Origin: Deltaproteobacteria bacterium
GTDB taxonomy: Bacteria > Campylobacterota_A > Desulfurellia > JAGGSF01
Direction: 5' to 3'
Assembly (NCBI GenBank): GCA_021159235.1
Contig: JAGGSF010000103.1
Location: forward strand, 1-9,575
Length of the DNA stretch: 9,575 nucleotides
How positions within the stretch are numbered: position 1 is the first letter of the stretch; every line of letters begins with the position of its first letter. Shown piece by piece: positions 1-5,848 of this stretch. A model generated the notes under the pieces. That model ran no database searches, was not told where the DNA came from, and worked only from the letters and a program-made list of their open reading frames with translations. The position numbers and the translations under genes are program-made.

Positions 1-81
1 AAAGCCCATGAGCTGGACCCTGAGGATAGGGTAGTGCGTTTCAATCTGAAGAAGATAAAAGAACTTATGGGAAAGGGATAG
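1..81 (+). CDS. C-terminal end of a probable TPR-repeat protein (5' end outside window)
   Basis: The window opens inside a coding frame that ends at the TAG at 79-81, leaving 26 residues. The visible peptide contains A-HELDPED-VVRFNLKKIKEL, which matches the end of a tetratricopeptide repeat: the LDPED turn followed by a helix of the 'VRFNL..IKEL' kind is common in the last repeat of TPR proteins. TPR proteins are protein-protein interaction scaffolds; nothing more specific can be said from this fragment. The next gene begins at the base directly after the stop codon, so the two are almost certainly cotranscribed, and the TPR protein may belong with the Roadblock genes. The family call rests on only one partial helix pair. 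Confidence 0.5.
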   Translation, partial: KAHELDPEDRVVRFNLKKIKELMGKG

Positions 82-462
82 ATGGCTGTTTCTAAGGCTG
101 AGATTATTGATTATATCTTATCTAAGTTGTTTACAATCTGTCCTTATATTGATACAGCGGTGGTGTGTGATTACGATGGGCTTATCATGGGAAGTATGAG
201 CAGGATGCCGTTTGAAGCGGAGACTGTAGGAGCTATTTCTTCTCTGGTTTTTCATAATGCAGGCAGGGTTGTGTCTGAGCTTAAAGAGGGTAATCTGGAA
301 GATATAATTATAATAGGCGAGGATGGCTATGTATTGGTGATTAAGGTGCTGGATTTTGCTATACTCGTTGTTGCTTCCGCCGATAAGACAAAACTTATTG
401 AAAGTTACGGACCTGCTTATAAAGCGGCCATGGCTATTTCTCTACTAAAAAAGGTTGTTTGA
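82..462 (+). CDS. Roadblock/LC7 domain protein (first of two)
   Basis: A 126-residue single-domain protein. It shows the Roadblock/LC7 pattern: an N-terminal helix (about 5-18), a strand ending in the CDYDGLIMGS turn (29-38), a long Ala-rich helix (46-67), the 'LKEGNLEDIIIIGEDGYVLVIKV' strand pair (67-89), a further strand (90-100), and a C-terminal helix. Bacterial members of this family (MglB-like) form homodimers that act as GTPase-activating proteins or scaffolds for Ras-like MglA GTPases in cell polarity and motility. No MglA gene is in the window, so the partner is unknown. The ATG at 82 follows the upstream stop directly and is preceded by an AAGGGA Shine-Dalgarno-like sequence at about 73-78. 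It differs clearly from the second Roadblock protein at 886-1299, so the pair is not a recent duplication. The family call is firm; the role is inferred. Confidence 0.88.
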   Translation: MAVSKAEIIDYILSKLFTICPYIDTAVVCDYDGLIMGSMSRMPFEAETVGAISSLVFHNAGRVVSELKEGNLEDIIIIGEDGYVLVIKVLDFAILVVASADKTKLIESYGPAYKAAMAISLLKKVV

Positions 463-463
463 G

Positions 464-898
464 ATGGATATAGAGAAAGCCTTGAAAGATGAGATCGATA
501 GCATTTTTGCTTCCGATTACACGCCGGATGAAGTTGAGAAAATAATCCACAGGACACGCAGGAAGGTGTCGGGGGATGCCTTTTTAATTGTGAAGTCGGG
601 AGGGGAGACAGTATCTATTCTTCTCTCCCGGATTGATGGTGTCTATCGCATCTCTATGGAGATGACCTCTTTTTTATTGAGGGATAAAAAACTTGAAAGA
701 GGTGGAAAAATATACAGGTTGTATGAGCATTTGAGTTCTCTTTCTGAAATGCAGGAAAAATATTTGATTCTGTTTGAGACAGAGAATAAAGAGGCAAAAT
801 TTTTGATATGTGATGAACTTTTAGGGCGGACAAGCTTACCGGTAGAGTTTGAAGAAAATAATGTTACGTTTCTAATAAGGTTAAAATGCTTGTTTTAG
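464..898 (+). CDS. Small protein, probable divergent CheW-like domain
   Basis: A 144-residue cytoplasmic protein without signal peptide or membrane segment. Residues 1-36 look helical. From about 39 onward the order of strands resembles a CheW domain: a 'FLIVKSGGETVSILLSRIDG' strand pair (40-59), a 'GGKIYRLYEHLS' segment (80-91) where CheW has its 'RGxIxPVxDL' strand, then 'KYLILFET' (99-106), 'AKFLICDELLG' (111-121, compare 'xGLLVDxVLG' in CheW) and a final hydrophobic strand 'VTFLIRLKCLF' (134-144). CheW proteins link chemoreceptors to the CheA kinase. The match is by eye and the canonical Arg-Gly is reduced to Gly-Gly, so this stays a hypothesis; an unrelated small beta protein is the alternative. 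The gene sits between two Roadblock genes, one base after the first and overlapping the second by 13 bases. I chose ATG 464 over the in-frame TTG 455 because AAGG at 451-454 suits only the ATG. Confidence 0.5.
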   Translation: MDIEKALKDEIDSIFASDYTPDEVEKIIHRTRRKVSGDAFLIVKSGGETVSILLSRIDGVYRISMEMTSFLLRDKKLERGGKIYRLYEHLSSLSEMQEKYLILFETENKEAKFLICDELLGRTSLPVEFEENNVTFLIRLKCLF

Positions 899-1299
899 AT
901 CCGGAGGAATTACAGAAAATAGGTGATTGTATTAAGGAAAACCTGATTAAAGCTGCTAATGTGTCTGGTGTTCTGCTGATTGATATGGGAGGAAATGTTA
1001 TTGTTGATGCAGGTTTTAAGGATAATAATATAGATGTGGCTTCTCTGGCTGCCTTATCTGCAGCTAATTTTGCAGCAATGGCAGAAATTGCCAGATTGAT
1101 TGGAGAAACGGAGTTTTCTCTCCTCTTTCACAAGGGAAAGCAGGAGAATATCTATTTTACTAAGGCGGGCAGGTCATTTATTTTGGTTACTGTTTTTGGG
1201 AATGATATTTCCTTGGGATTAATGAGACTTAAGGTTTCCCATGTGAAAGAGGAAATTGAAAAAGAAATTGCTTCCGGAAGACTGAAAGAGGTATTTTAA
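886..1299 (+). CDS. Roadblock/LC7 domain protein (second of two)
   Basis: A 137-residue Roadblock/LC7 protein. An N-terminal helix (6-24) leads to the strand 'VSGVLLIDMGGNVIVDAG' (26-43), the long Ala-rich helix typical of the family (50-70, ASLAALSAANFAAMAEIARL), a strand pair (76-92), the strand 'RSFILVTVFG' (96-105), and 'ISLGLMRLKVSHVKEEIEKEI' as C-terminal helix. The charged 15-20 residue C-terminal extension is longer than in the first copy. As in MglB-type proteins it probably dimerises and binds a Ras-like GTPase or a scaffold; with two different paralogues side by side a heterodimer is possible. The ATG at 886 lies inside the end of the preceding gene, with TAAGG at 876-880 as ribosome binding site at a normal distance. 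Family assignment is firm, partner unknown. Confidence 0.87.
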   Translation: MLVLDPEELQKIGDCIKENLIKAANVSGVLLIDMGGNVIVDAGFKDNNIDVASLAALSAANFAAMAEIARLIGETEFSLLFHKGKQENIYFTKAGRSFILVTVFGNDISLGLMRLKVSHVKEEIEKEIASGRLKEVF

Positions 1300-1309
1300 C
1301 CCCATTTTA

Positions 1310-1338
1310 TTGATTTAGTGGTTTTCTTCTGTTAGACT
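1310..1338 (+). promoter_or_regulatory. Possible sigma-70-type promoter giving a nearly leaderless transcript
   Basis: In the only real gap of the left half, TTGATT (1310-1315) and TAGACT (1333-1338) lie exactly 17 bases apart, each matching four of six consensus positions. Transcription would start near 1345, only a few bases before the ATG at 1348. That would fit the absence of a good Shine-Dalgarno sequence before this gene. In AT-rich DNA such matches occur by chance, so this is weak. Confidence 0.25.
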
Positions 1339-1347
1339 GGATTCCAT

Positions 1348-2544
1348 ATGACTGAAAGAAAGTTTGTAAGCATAGGCAGCAAAATAACAGCGGTAAACGT
1401 TTCCATAGTGCTTATTTCTATAGTGGTGTTATTTTCTATCTCAGTGCTGGGTCTTATATATTTTAAGAATGATGCACTTAAAAGGACAGAGGGAGCACTT
1501 GAAGAGCAGATCAGAAAATCCCTGGAATGCAAAGCTGTTGCCTTAAGCACAAAGATAAGAATAGCACTAAAGGATAAGATTTCCGCAGTAGGGGTTATAG
1601 GTGAATGTTTGAAAAATAGAATGTGCATGTATGCAAGAACGAAGAATCCCTCATTCATCGAGGAAATGAAGGATAAATTCCCTTTTTTTCGCAAAAGAAT
1701 TGGAGCAAGATGTGTTGCTCTCTATACCAAAGAGGGGCTCATACTTAAATATCCCTTAGAAAAACCTATTGTTCCCATTACACCGGAAAAGATAGAAACC
1801 ACCTGTAGGTCGGAAGAAGGATGTTTTGTTGACTTTCATGTAAATGAAGATGGTGAGATATCTCACAGTGTAACTGTTCCTATTACCTGTAGAGAGAAGA
1901 TAGTAGCCATATTGTTTGTGGATTTCTATCCCGATGATATATATGCTATTCTGCAGGCAGAGCAACCCGAGGAACGTTCTGAGATCTATGCCTGGATGAT
2001 AAACAAGAAGGGAATACTTATCTTTGACCCACCGACAACTGCTCATGAATTGATAACCTTGAAGGATAACGTGGATTTATCAAATCCGAAGGAAGGGGAA
2101 GCATTAGCGAAAATTGTAAGAAATCATATTCTTAAGGGAGAAACAGGCTCTTCACGGTATATATTCAGAGGAATAGATAAGTTTGTAGGATATAGCTATA
2201 TAAAAGAGACAGGGTGGGGGATAGGCCTAACCTATCCTACAAGAGAACTCTTTGTGCCGATTAGCGACTTAAAAAAAGGTATTAACGAGCGCATTGTTGT
2301 CATCTTGGTGGTGCTCAGTTTGTTTGGTATTTTTGTTGTTTTTGTTGCGGTAGGGGTGAGTTTCTGGTTATCGAAGAGATTGGTTAAGCCTATAATAGAA
2401 AGTATAGATACGATTAACCATATTATTGAGGGAGATATTTCTCGAAGGTTGGAGACAAAGCATAATGATGAAATTGGAGAGTTAGCTGAAGCGGTGAATA
2501 GATTGATGGATTCTGTGGCTCGAAAGCTGAGGGAAAAGACTTGA
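1348..2544 (+). CDS. Membrane sensor: double-Cache-type domain plus HAMP, no output domain
   Basis: A 398-residue protein laid out like the front half of a chemoreceptor or sensor kinase. A first membrane helix (about 12-39) is followed by a 270-residue extracytoplasmic region. Its distal part (about 115-200: VALYTKEGLILKYP, ISHSVTVPIT, EKIVAILFVDFYPDD) and proximal part (about 212-300: AWMINKKGILIFDP, GYSYIKETGWGIGLTYPTREL) read as a dCache-type ligand-binding domain. A second membrane helix (315-341) leads to a HAMP domain (342-397) with 'LVKPI' and 'DEIGELAEAVNRL'. The protein then stops; no methyl-accepting, kinase, cyclase or phosphatase domain follows, and the next gene starts on the stop codon. 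Seven cysteines (61, 87, 93, 122, 153, 159, 181) all lie in the membrane-distal half of the sensor region. ATG 1348 is the first possible start after an in-frame TAG at 1333. The ligand cannot be predicted. Confidence 0.85.
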   Translation: MTERKFVSIGSKITAVNVSIVLISIVVLFSISVLGLIYFKNDALKRTEGALEEQIRKSLECKAVALSTKIRIALKDKISAVGVIGECLKNRMCMYARTKNPSFIEEMKDKFPFFRKRIGARCVALYTKEGLILKYPLEKPIVPITPEKIETTCRSEEGCFVDFHVNEDGEISHSVTVPITCREKIVAILFVDFYPDDIYAILQAEQPEERSEIYAWMINKKGILIFDPPTTAHELITLKDNVDLSNPKEGEALAKIVRNHILKGETGSSRYIFRGIDKFVGYSYIKETGWGIGLTYPTRELFVPISDLKKGINERIVVILVVLSLFGIFVVFVAVGVSFWLSKRLVKPIIESIDTINHIIEGDISRRLETKHNDEIGELAEAVNRLMDSVARKLREKT

Positions 2545-3434
2545 TTCTCAGAGCGCAGAGCATTAAGAAATCTTTCTCTGTAGGCAGGAGGAAACTTCCG
2601 GTTGTAAAGGATGTGGATATATATGTGAAAAAAGGGGAAAATGTTTCTATAGTTGGAGAATCGGGAGCGGGAAAAACAACACTTGTTCATTGTTTATCTC
2701 TTTTAGAAGAGTATGATGGGGGGAAAATCTATTTTAAAGAAAAACCGATAGACAGGAAAAATATTCATGTTTTGAGAAGTGGAGTACAGATGGTATTTCA
2801 GAATTTTTCTGCCTCTTTAGATCCGAGAATGAATATAAAGGAAGCAATGGCGGAACCGTTGAGGATAAAAAGATTTCCTCTTTCATATATAGAGGAAAGG
2901 GTAAAAGAGGTAGTAGATATTGTGCATCTTCCAAGACATGTGCTTATGAGGAAAAAGAGCGGTCTAAGCGGTGGGGAACTGCAGCGGGTGGCTATTGCAA
3001 GAGCCTTGATAAGTTCACCAGAGCTGGTAATATTTGATGAAGCTACATCGGCTCTGGATACCTCTACTCAGGCTATCATTCTCAATCTGTTGATAGATTT
3101 AAAGATGAAATTTTCGCTGAGCTATTTGTTTGTCACCCATGATCTGACTCTGGCCAACTTTATTACGGATAGAATATATGTAATGTATAGAGGGAGAATT
3201 ATAGAAGAAGCTCCTACGGAAGAGTTGTTCAGATATCCCTTACATCCCTATACCATGCTACTCAAGAAGGGGATCTTTGGATGCATGATGCAGGTTCGGG
3301 AGGGAAACAGTGAAGATGGATGTGAGTTTTATCCATTTTGTCGGTGGGCAACAAAGGAATGTGGGGAGCATCTTCCTTCTTTACAAAAGGTAAATGATAA
3401 GCATTTTGTAAGGTGTTTTCTTTATAGAAGATGA
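2541..3434 (+). CDS. ABC transporter ATP-binding protein, oligopeptide/dipeptide (OppF/DppF) type
   Basis: A 297-residue ATPase of the peptide/nickel ABC importer family. It shows Walker A GESGAGKT (39-46), Q-loop Gln87 in VFQN, signature LSGGELQ (142-148), Walker B LVIFDE (162-167), the D-loop SALD, and switch His200 in VTHD. The C-terminal oligo_HPY extension is present: '[10 protein letters not shown]' (234-243) and four cysteines (261, 267, 274, 292) in the spacing typical of OppD/DppD/OppF proteins, where they have been reported to hold an iron-sulfur cluster in some members. This protein normally works at the inner face of the membrane with a second ATPase, two permeases and a binding protein; none of these is in the window. 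The TTG start overlaps the stop of the sensor gene (TTGA), with GAGGG at 2529-2533 as ribosome binding site. Substrate is unknown; peptides are the family default. Confidence 0.9.
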   Translation: MILRAQSIKKSFSVGRRKLPVVKDVDIYVKKGENVSIVGESGAGKTTLVHCLSLLEEYDGGKIYFKEKPIDRKNIHVLRSGVQMVFQNFSASLDPRMNIKEAMAEPLRIKRFPLSYIEERVKEVVDIVHLPRHVLMRKKSGLSGGELQRVAIARALISSPELVIFDEATSALDTSTQAIILNLLIDLKMKFSLSYLFVTHDLTLANFITDRIYVMYRGRIIEEAPTEELFRYPLHPYTMLLKKGIFGCMMQVREGNSEDGCEFYPFCRWATKECGEHLPSLQKVNDKHFVRCFLYRR

Positions 3435-3814
3435 AATACGGGGAAGAGGCTATCTTACAGAGCCAGTTAGAGGTCTGGGAAAATGATTTTCCAGACAGGG
3501 ATTATAAGATTCATATAGAGTTTCCCGAGTTTACCTGTTTGTGTCCTCGTTCCGGTTATCCGGATTTTGGTACTATAAAGATAGTTTATATCCCGGATAA
3601 ATATGTAGTGGAATTGAAATCTCTGAAGTTATTTTTGAACAAATACAGGAAGCGGTACATTTCTCATGAGAATGCAACAAATGAGATATTCAATGCCCTG
3701 TATGATGTTTTAAAACCCAAATATCTGCAGGTGATAGGGGATTTTAATCCTCGGGGAAATATGAAGACAGTAGTTGAGGTAAATAGTGAAATGTTGAGGA
3801 GGAAACATGACTGA
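3431..3814 (+). CDS. queF: NADPH-dependent 7-cyano-7-deazaguanine reductase QueF
   Basis: A 127-residue cytoplasmic enzyme of the short (type I, YkvM-like) QueF class. It reduces preQ0 to preQ1, the nitrile-to-amine step of queuosine tRNA modification. The catalytic motif '[13 protein letters not shown]' (34-46) places the thioimide-forming Cys at 38 and the proton-donating Asp at 45. The QueF signature 'ELKSLKLF' (61-68), which binds NADPH, and the 'SHE' His79/Glu80 pair that holds the substrate are intact, as is 'GDFNPRG' (103-109). Length is about 30-40 residues shorter than the Bacillus enzyme, with the loss at the N-terminus. The start overlaps the upstream stop (ATGA), and no good Shine-Dalgarno is seen, so translation is probably coupled. 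No other queuosine genes lie nearby. Confidence 0.95.
   Translation: MKYGEEAILQSQLEVWENDFPDRDYKIHIEFPEFTCLCPRSGYPDFGTIKIVYIPDKYVVELKSLKLFLNKYRKRYISHENATNEIFNALYDVLKPKYLQVIGDFNPRGNMKTVVEVNSEMLRRKHD
3796..3802 (+). promoter_or_regulatory. Strong ribosome binding site for the PEPCK-like gene
   Basis: GAGGAGG lies inside the end of queF, four bases before ATG 3807. It is the most complete Shine-Dalgarno sequence in the window. It fixes the start of the next gene and shows that the 8-base overlap with queF is genuine. Confidence 0.75.
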
Positions 3815-5306
3815 TGCAGTTTTTGTAGAAGAGATTGAGTGTGGAAACCTGTGGTATGATCTTTCCAGTGAAGAGTTGAAGATGATGGCAAATAGAACTT
3901 CTATACACAATGAATGGGGCATTACCGTTTATCATACCAGGGTGAAATCCCGCAGTGCAAAGTTTACCTATGTGGTGAAAGAGGTTACACCGGAAATAGA
4001 GCGAGAGTTAAAAGCGGTGAGGGACTATTTGAAGGGAACAGATGTAATACTGGTAAGGAGAGATATCTGCCAGAACATTAGAAATAGGTTCAGGGTGGAT
4101 TTCTTTGTTACCAGAGAGTATGCTCGTCTGGCGCATATGTTTAGTAACAGTTTTTTTGAGCCTCATGACAAGGATGCAGAACCGGATATTGTAGTGGTTC
4201 AGGTGCCGGAGTGGAAAGAAACTAAGATATACATCCATCCTACGGAAGACGGGAGGGTGTTCACATTCTGTCTGGGATCTGATTATTATGGAGAGACAAA
4301 GATGGCAGCACTAAGAGCTGCTATGTATTTGATGAGGGAATATAGAAATGGATTGGGAATGCACGCCGGGGGGAAATTGTACAGACTGAGAATAGGCAAA
4401 GATATAAAGCGTTTTGGTGTTCTTATTCTGGGTTTGAGTGGTACAGGTAAAACCACGATAACCTTAAGTGACCATGGACTGAAGTCGCCGGAAGGGATAT
4501 CTATAAAGCAAGACGACATTATGCTGTTACGCAACGATAGCTTTGCCTATGGCACAGAAAATATGTTTTATATAAAAACAGACAATGTAACCAGTCAACC
4601 TTATCTATTTTATGCTACGCAGGTGCCGGGTGCTATAGCGGAGAATGCATGGGTAGATGATGAAGGAGAGATTGATTTTGATAACTGGACGATCACTACA
4701 AATGGCAGATGCATTGTTCCCCGGTATGCTATTCCACATACAGAGAACAATGTGGACTTACCTCGAACGGATTTTATCTTTTTCAACACTCGAAGATATG
4801 ATCTTCCTCCCCTGGGAAGACTTATTTCTCCAGAGCAAGCGGCGTGTTATCTCATGTTGGGTGAGTCGTCCATCACCTCTGCAGAAGATCCAACCAGGGT
4901 TGGTGAGTCGAAAAGGGTGGTAGCATTTAATCCCTTTATTATAGATGATCCTCACAAGGAAGGAAATAAATTTTATGAGATATTGAAGAAAAATCCACAT
5001 ATAAAGGTATTTCTCATAAATACAGGATTTGTGGGAGGGGAGAAAGGAGTAAAGATAAAACCACAGGATACGATGAATCTGATAGTAGATGCATTGTCAG
5101 GGAATATTGAGTGGCAGTTTGATCCTGTTTTAGGTTATGAGGTAGTAAAAAGCTCAAGGCGGGTAGAGATGGAGAAATTTGACCCTTATAGAATTTACGG
5201 AAGAAGCAGATATGAAGAAATTTTAAATAAGTTGTTTAAAGAACGAAAGGGGTGGTTATCACAGTTTGAGGGCTTGCTTCCAGAGATTAAAAAGGCTTTG
5301 AGGTAG
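3807..5306 (+). CDS. Divergent ATP-type phosphoenolpyruvate carboxykinase homologue
   Basis: A 499-residue protein that aligns by eye along most of ATP-dependent PEPCK, the enzyme interconverting oxaloacetate plus ATP and phosphoenolpyruvate plus CO2. Landmarks: '[10 protein letters not shown]' (48-57; the Arg65 region of the E. coli enzyme), 'DYYGETKM' (159-166; Lys165 for metal-binding Lys213), 'MH' (185-186; His for His232), the P-loop GLSGTGKT (209-216), Asp236/Asp237 in KQDD (for the DD of GDDEHGW), 'TTNGR' with Arg301 (for Arg333), '[17 protein letters not shown]' (333-349), and '[10 protein letters not shown]' (402-411). Differences are clear: EHGW after the DD is replaced by IMLL, the 'FNFEGGCYAKT' strand reads '[12 protein letters not shown]', and 'CSAN' after MH is missing. 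Most chemistry residues survive, so carboxykinase activity is plausible, but a related kinase function is not excluded. Family call confident, exact reaction moderate. Cotranscribed with queF and the PfpI-like gene. Confidence 0.8.
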   Translation: MTDAVFVEEIECGNLWYDLSSEELKMMANRTSIHNEWGITVYHTRVKSRSAKFTYVVKEVTPEIERELKAVRDYLKGTDVILVRRDICQNIRNRFRVDFFVTREYARLAHMFSNSFFEPHDKDAEPDIVVVQVPEWKETKIYIHPTEDGRVFTFCLGSDYYGETKMAALRAAMYLMREYRNGLGMHAGGKLYRLRIGKDIKRFGVLILGLSGTGKTTITLSDHGLKSPEGISIKQDDIMLLRNDSFAYGTENMFYIKTDNVTSQPYLFYATQVPGAIAENAWVDDEGEIDFDNWTITTNGRCIVPRYAIPHTENNVDLPRTDFIFFNTRRYDLPPLGRLISPEQAACYLMLGESSITSAEDPTRVGESKRVVAFNPFIIDDPHKEGNKFYEILKKNPHIKVFLINTGFVGGEKGVKIKPQDTMNLIVDALSGNIEWQFDPVLGYEVVKSSRRVEMEKFDPYRIYGRSRYEEILNKLFKERKGWLSQFEGLLPEIKKALR

Positions 5307-5310
5307 GAGG
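5305..5310 (+). promoter_or_regulatory. Ribosome binding site deciding the start of the PfpI-like gene
   Basis: AGGAGG ends one base before the ATG at 5312 but four bases before the adjacent in-frame ATG at 5315. The second ATG therefore has the workable spacing. The site overlaps the stop codon of the upstream gene. Confidence 0.65.
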
Positions 5311-5314
5311 AATG

Positions 5315-5824
5315 ATGAAAATAGTATTACTTATTCATGATGGATTTGAAGATTTGGAATATTTTGTGCCTAAGTATGTTCTTGAGGTTTCGGGATATGA
5401 AACACTTACCGTGGGCATAAGGGAAGGAAAAGAATGTAAGGGAAGGTGGGGATTGACGGCAAAGGTGGAAAAGGTAATTACAGATGTTCAGGTATCCGAC
5501 ATTGAAGGTGTTATTGTTCCTGGAGCTTATGCACCGGATAAGTTGAGGAGGTATGCACCTGTTTTAAAATTGGTTAGAGAGGTTTATGAAGCGGGAAAAC
5601 TTGTATGCATGAGCTGTCATGGAGGACAGGTAGGCATTTCAGCCAACATTGTGAAGAATCATCATGCTACGGGTTCATTTGGAATCAAGGATGATCTTAT
5701 AAATGCCGGTGCTATATATGAGGACAAACCCTGTGTGGTGGATGGGAACATTATATGGGCACAAGGGGTGCACGGTTTAGTAGAATACTGCCAGGAAATT
5801 TTGAGATATTTGAAACGAATGTAA
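5315..5824 (+). CDS. DJ-1/PfpI family protein
   Basis: A 169-residue cytoplasmic protein of the DJ-1/PfpI superfamily (numbering here counts from ATG 5312, one residue more). 'KIVLLIHDGFEDLEY' (3-17) carries the conserved active-site Glu13. 'GVIVPGAYAPDKLRRY' (66-81) is the typical loop of the PfpI/YhbO branch. The nucleophile elbow is 'CMSCHGGQVG' (99-108) with Cys102 and His103, and 'GSFGIKDDLINAGAIYED' (121-138) is the conserved C-terminal part. Relatives have been described as intracellular proteases, glyoxalases/deglycases or chaperones; which of these applies cannot be read from sequence. The usual Pro of 'CHGPQ' is Gly here. The gene follows the PEPCK-like gene by 5-8 bases and is probably in the same operon. 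Confidence 0.9.
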   Translation: MKIVLLIHDGFEDLEYFVPKYVLEVSGYETLTVGIREGKECKGRWGLTAKVEKVITDVQVSDIEGVIVPGAYAPDKLRRYAPVLKLVREVYEAGKLVCMSCHGGQVGISANIVKNHHATGSFGIKDDLINAGAIYEDKPCVVDGNIIWAQGVHGLVEYCQEILRYLKRM

Positions 5825-5838
5825 TTAATCTTTGGGTT

Positions 5839-5842
5839 GAGG
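5839..5842 (+). promoter_or_regulatory. Ribosome binding site deciding the valS start
   Basis: GAGG lies six bases before ATG 5849. It overlaps the alternative in-frame TTG at 5837, which has no ribosome binding site of its own, so 5849 is the better start. Confidence 0.6.
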
Positions 5843-5848
5843 ATAAAA

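Noticed and set aside
455-463. Upstream TTG start for the CheW-like gene
   Set aside because: The AAGG ribosome binding site directly abuts it; the ATG at 464 has proper spacing.
1271-1280. Perfect 10-base palindrome CTTCCGGAAG as operator or terminator stem
   Set aside because: It lies within the coding end of the second Roadblock gene, has no loop and no T-run, and is short enough to arise by chance.
82-1299. The two Roadblock genes as a recent tandem duplication
   Set aside because: The proteins share fold but little sequence identity by eye and differ in length and C-terminal extension.
2232-2690. Minus-strand open frame of 152 codons across the sensor/ABC junction
   Set aside because: Antisense to two well-supported genes and without family similarity.
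4657-4923. Plus-strand open frame in another reading frame inside the PEPCK-like gene
   Set aside because: No ribosome binding site and no domain; the main frame here holds conserved PEPCK motifs.
5837-5848. Upstream TTG start for valS
   Set aside because: It overlaps the GAGG that serves the ATG at 5849, and the family needs no extra N-terminal residues.
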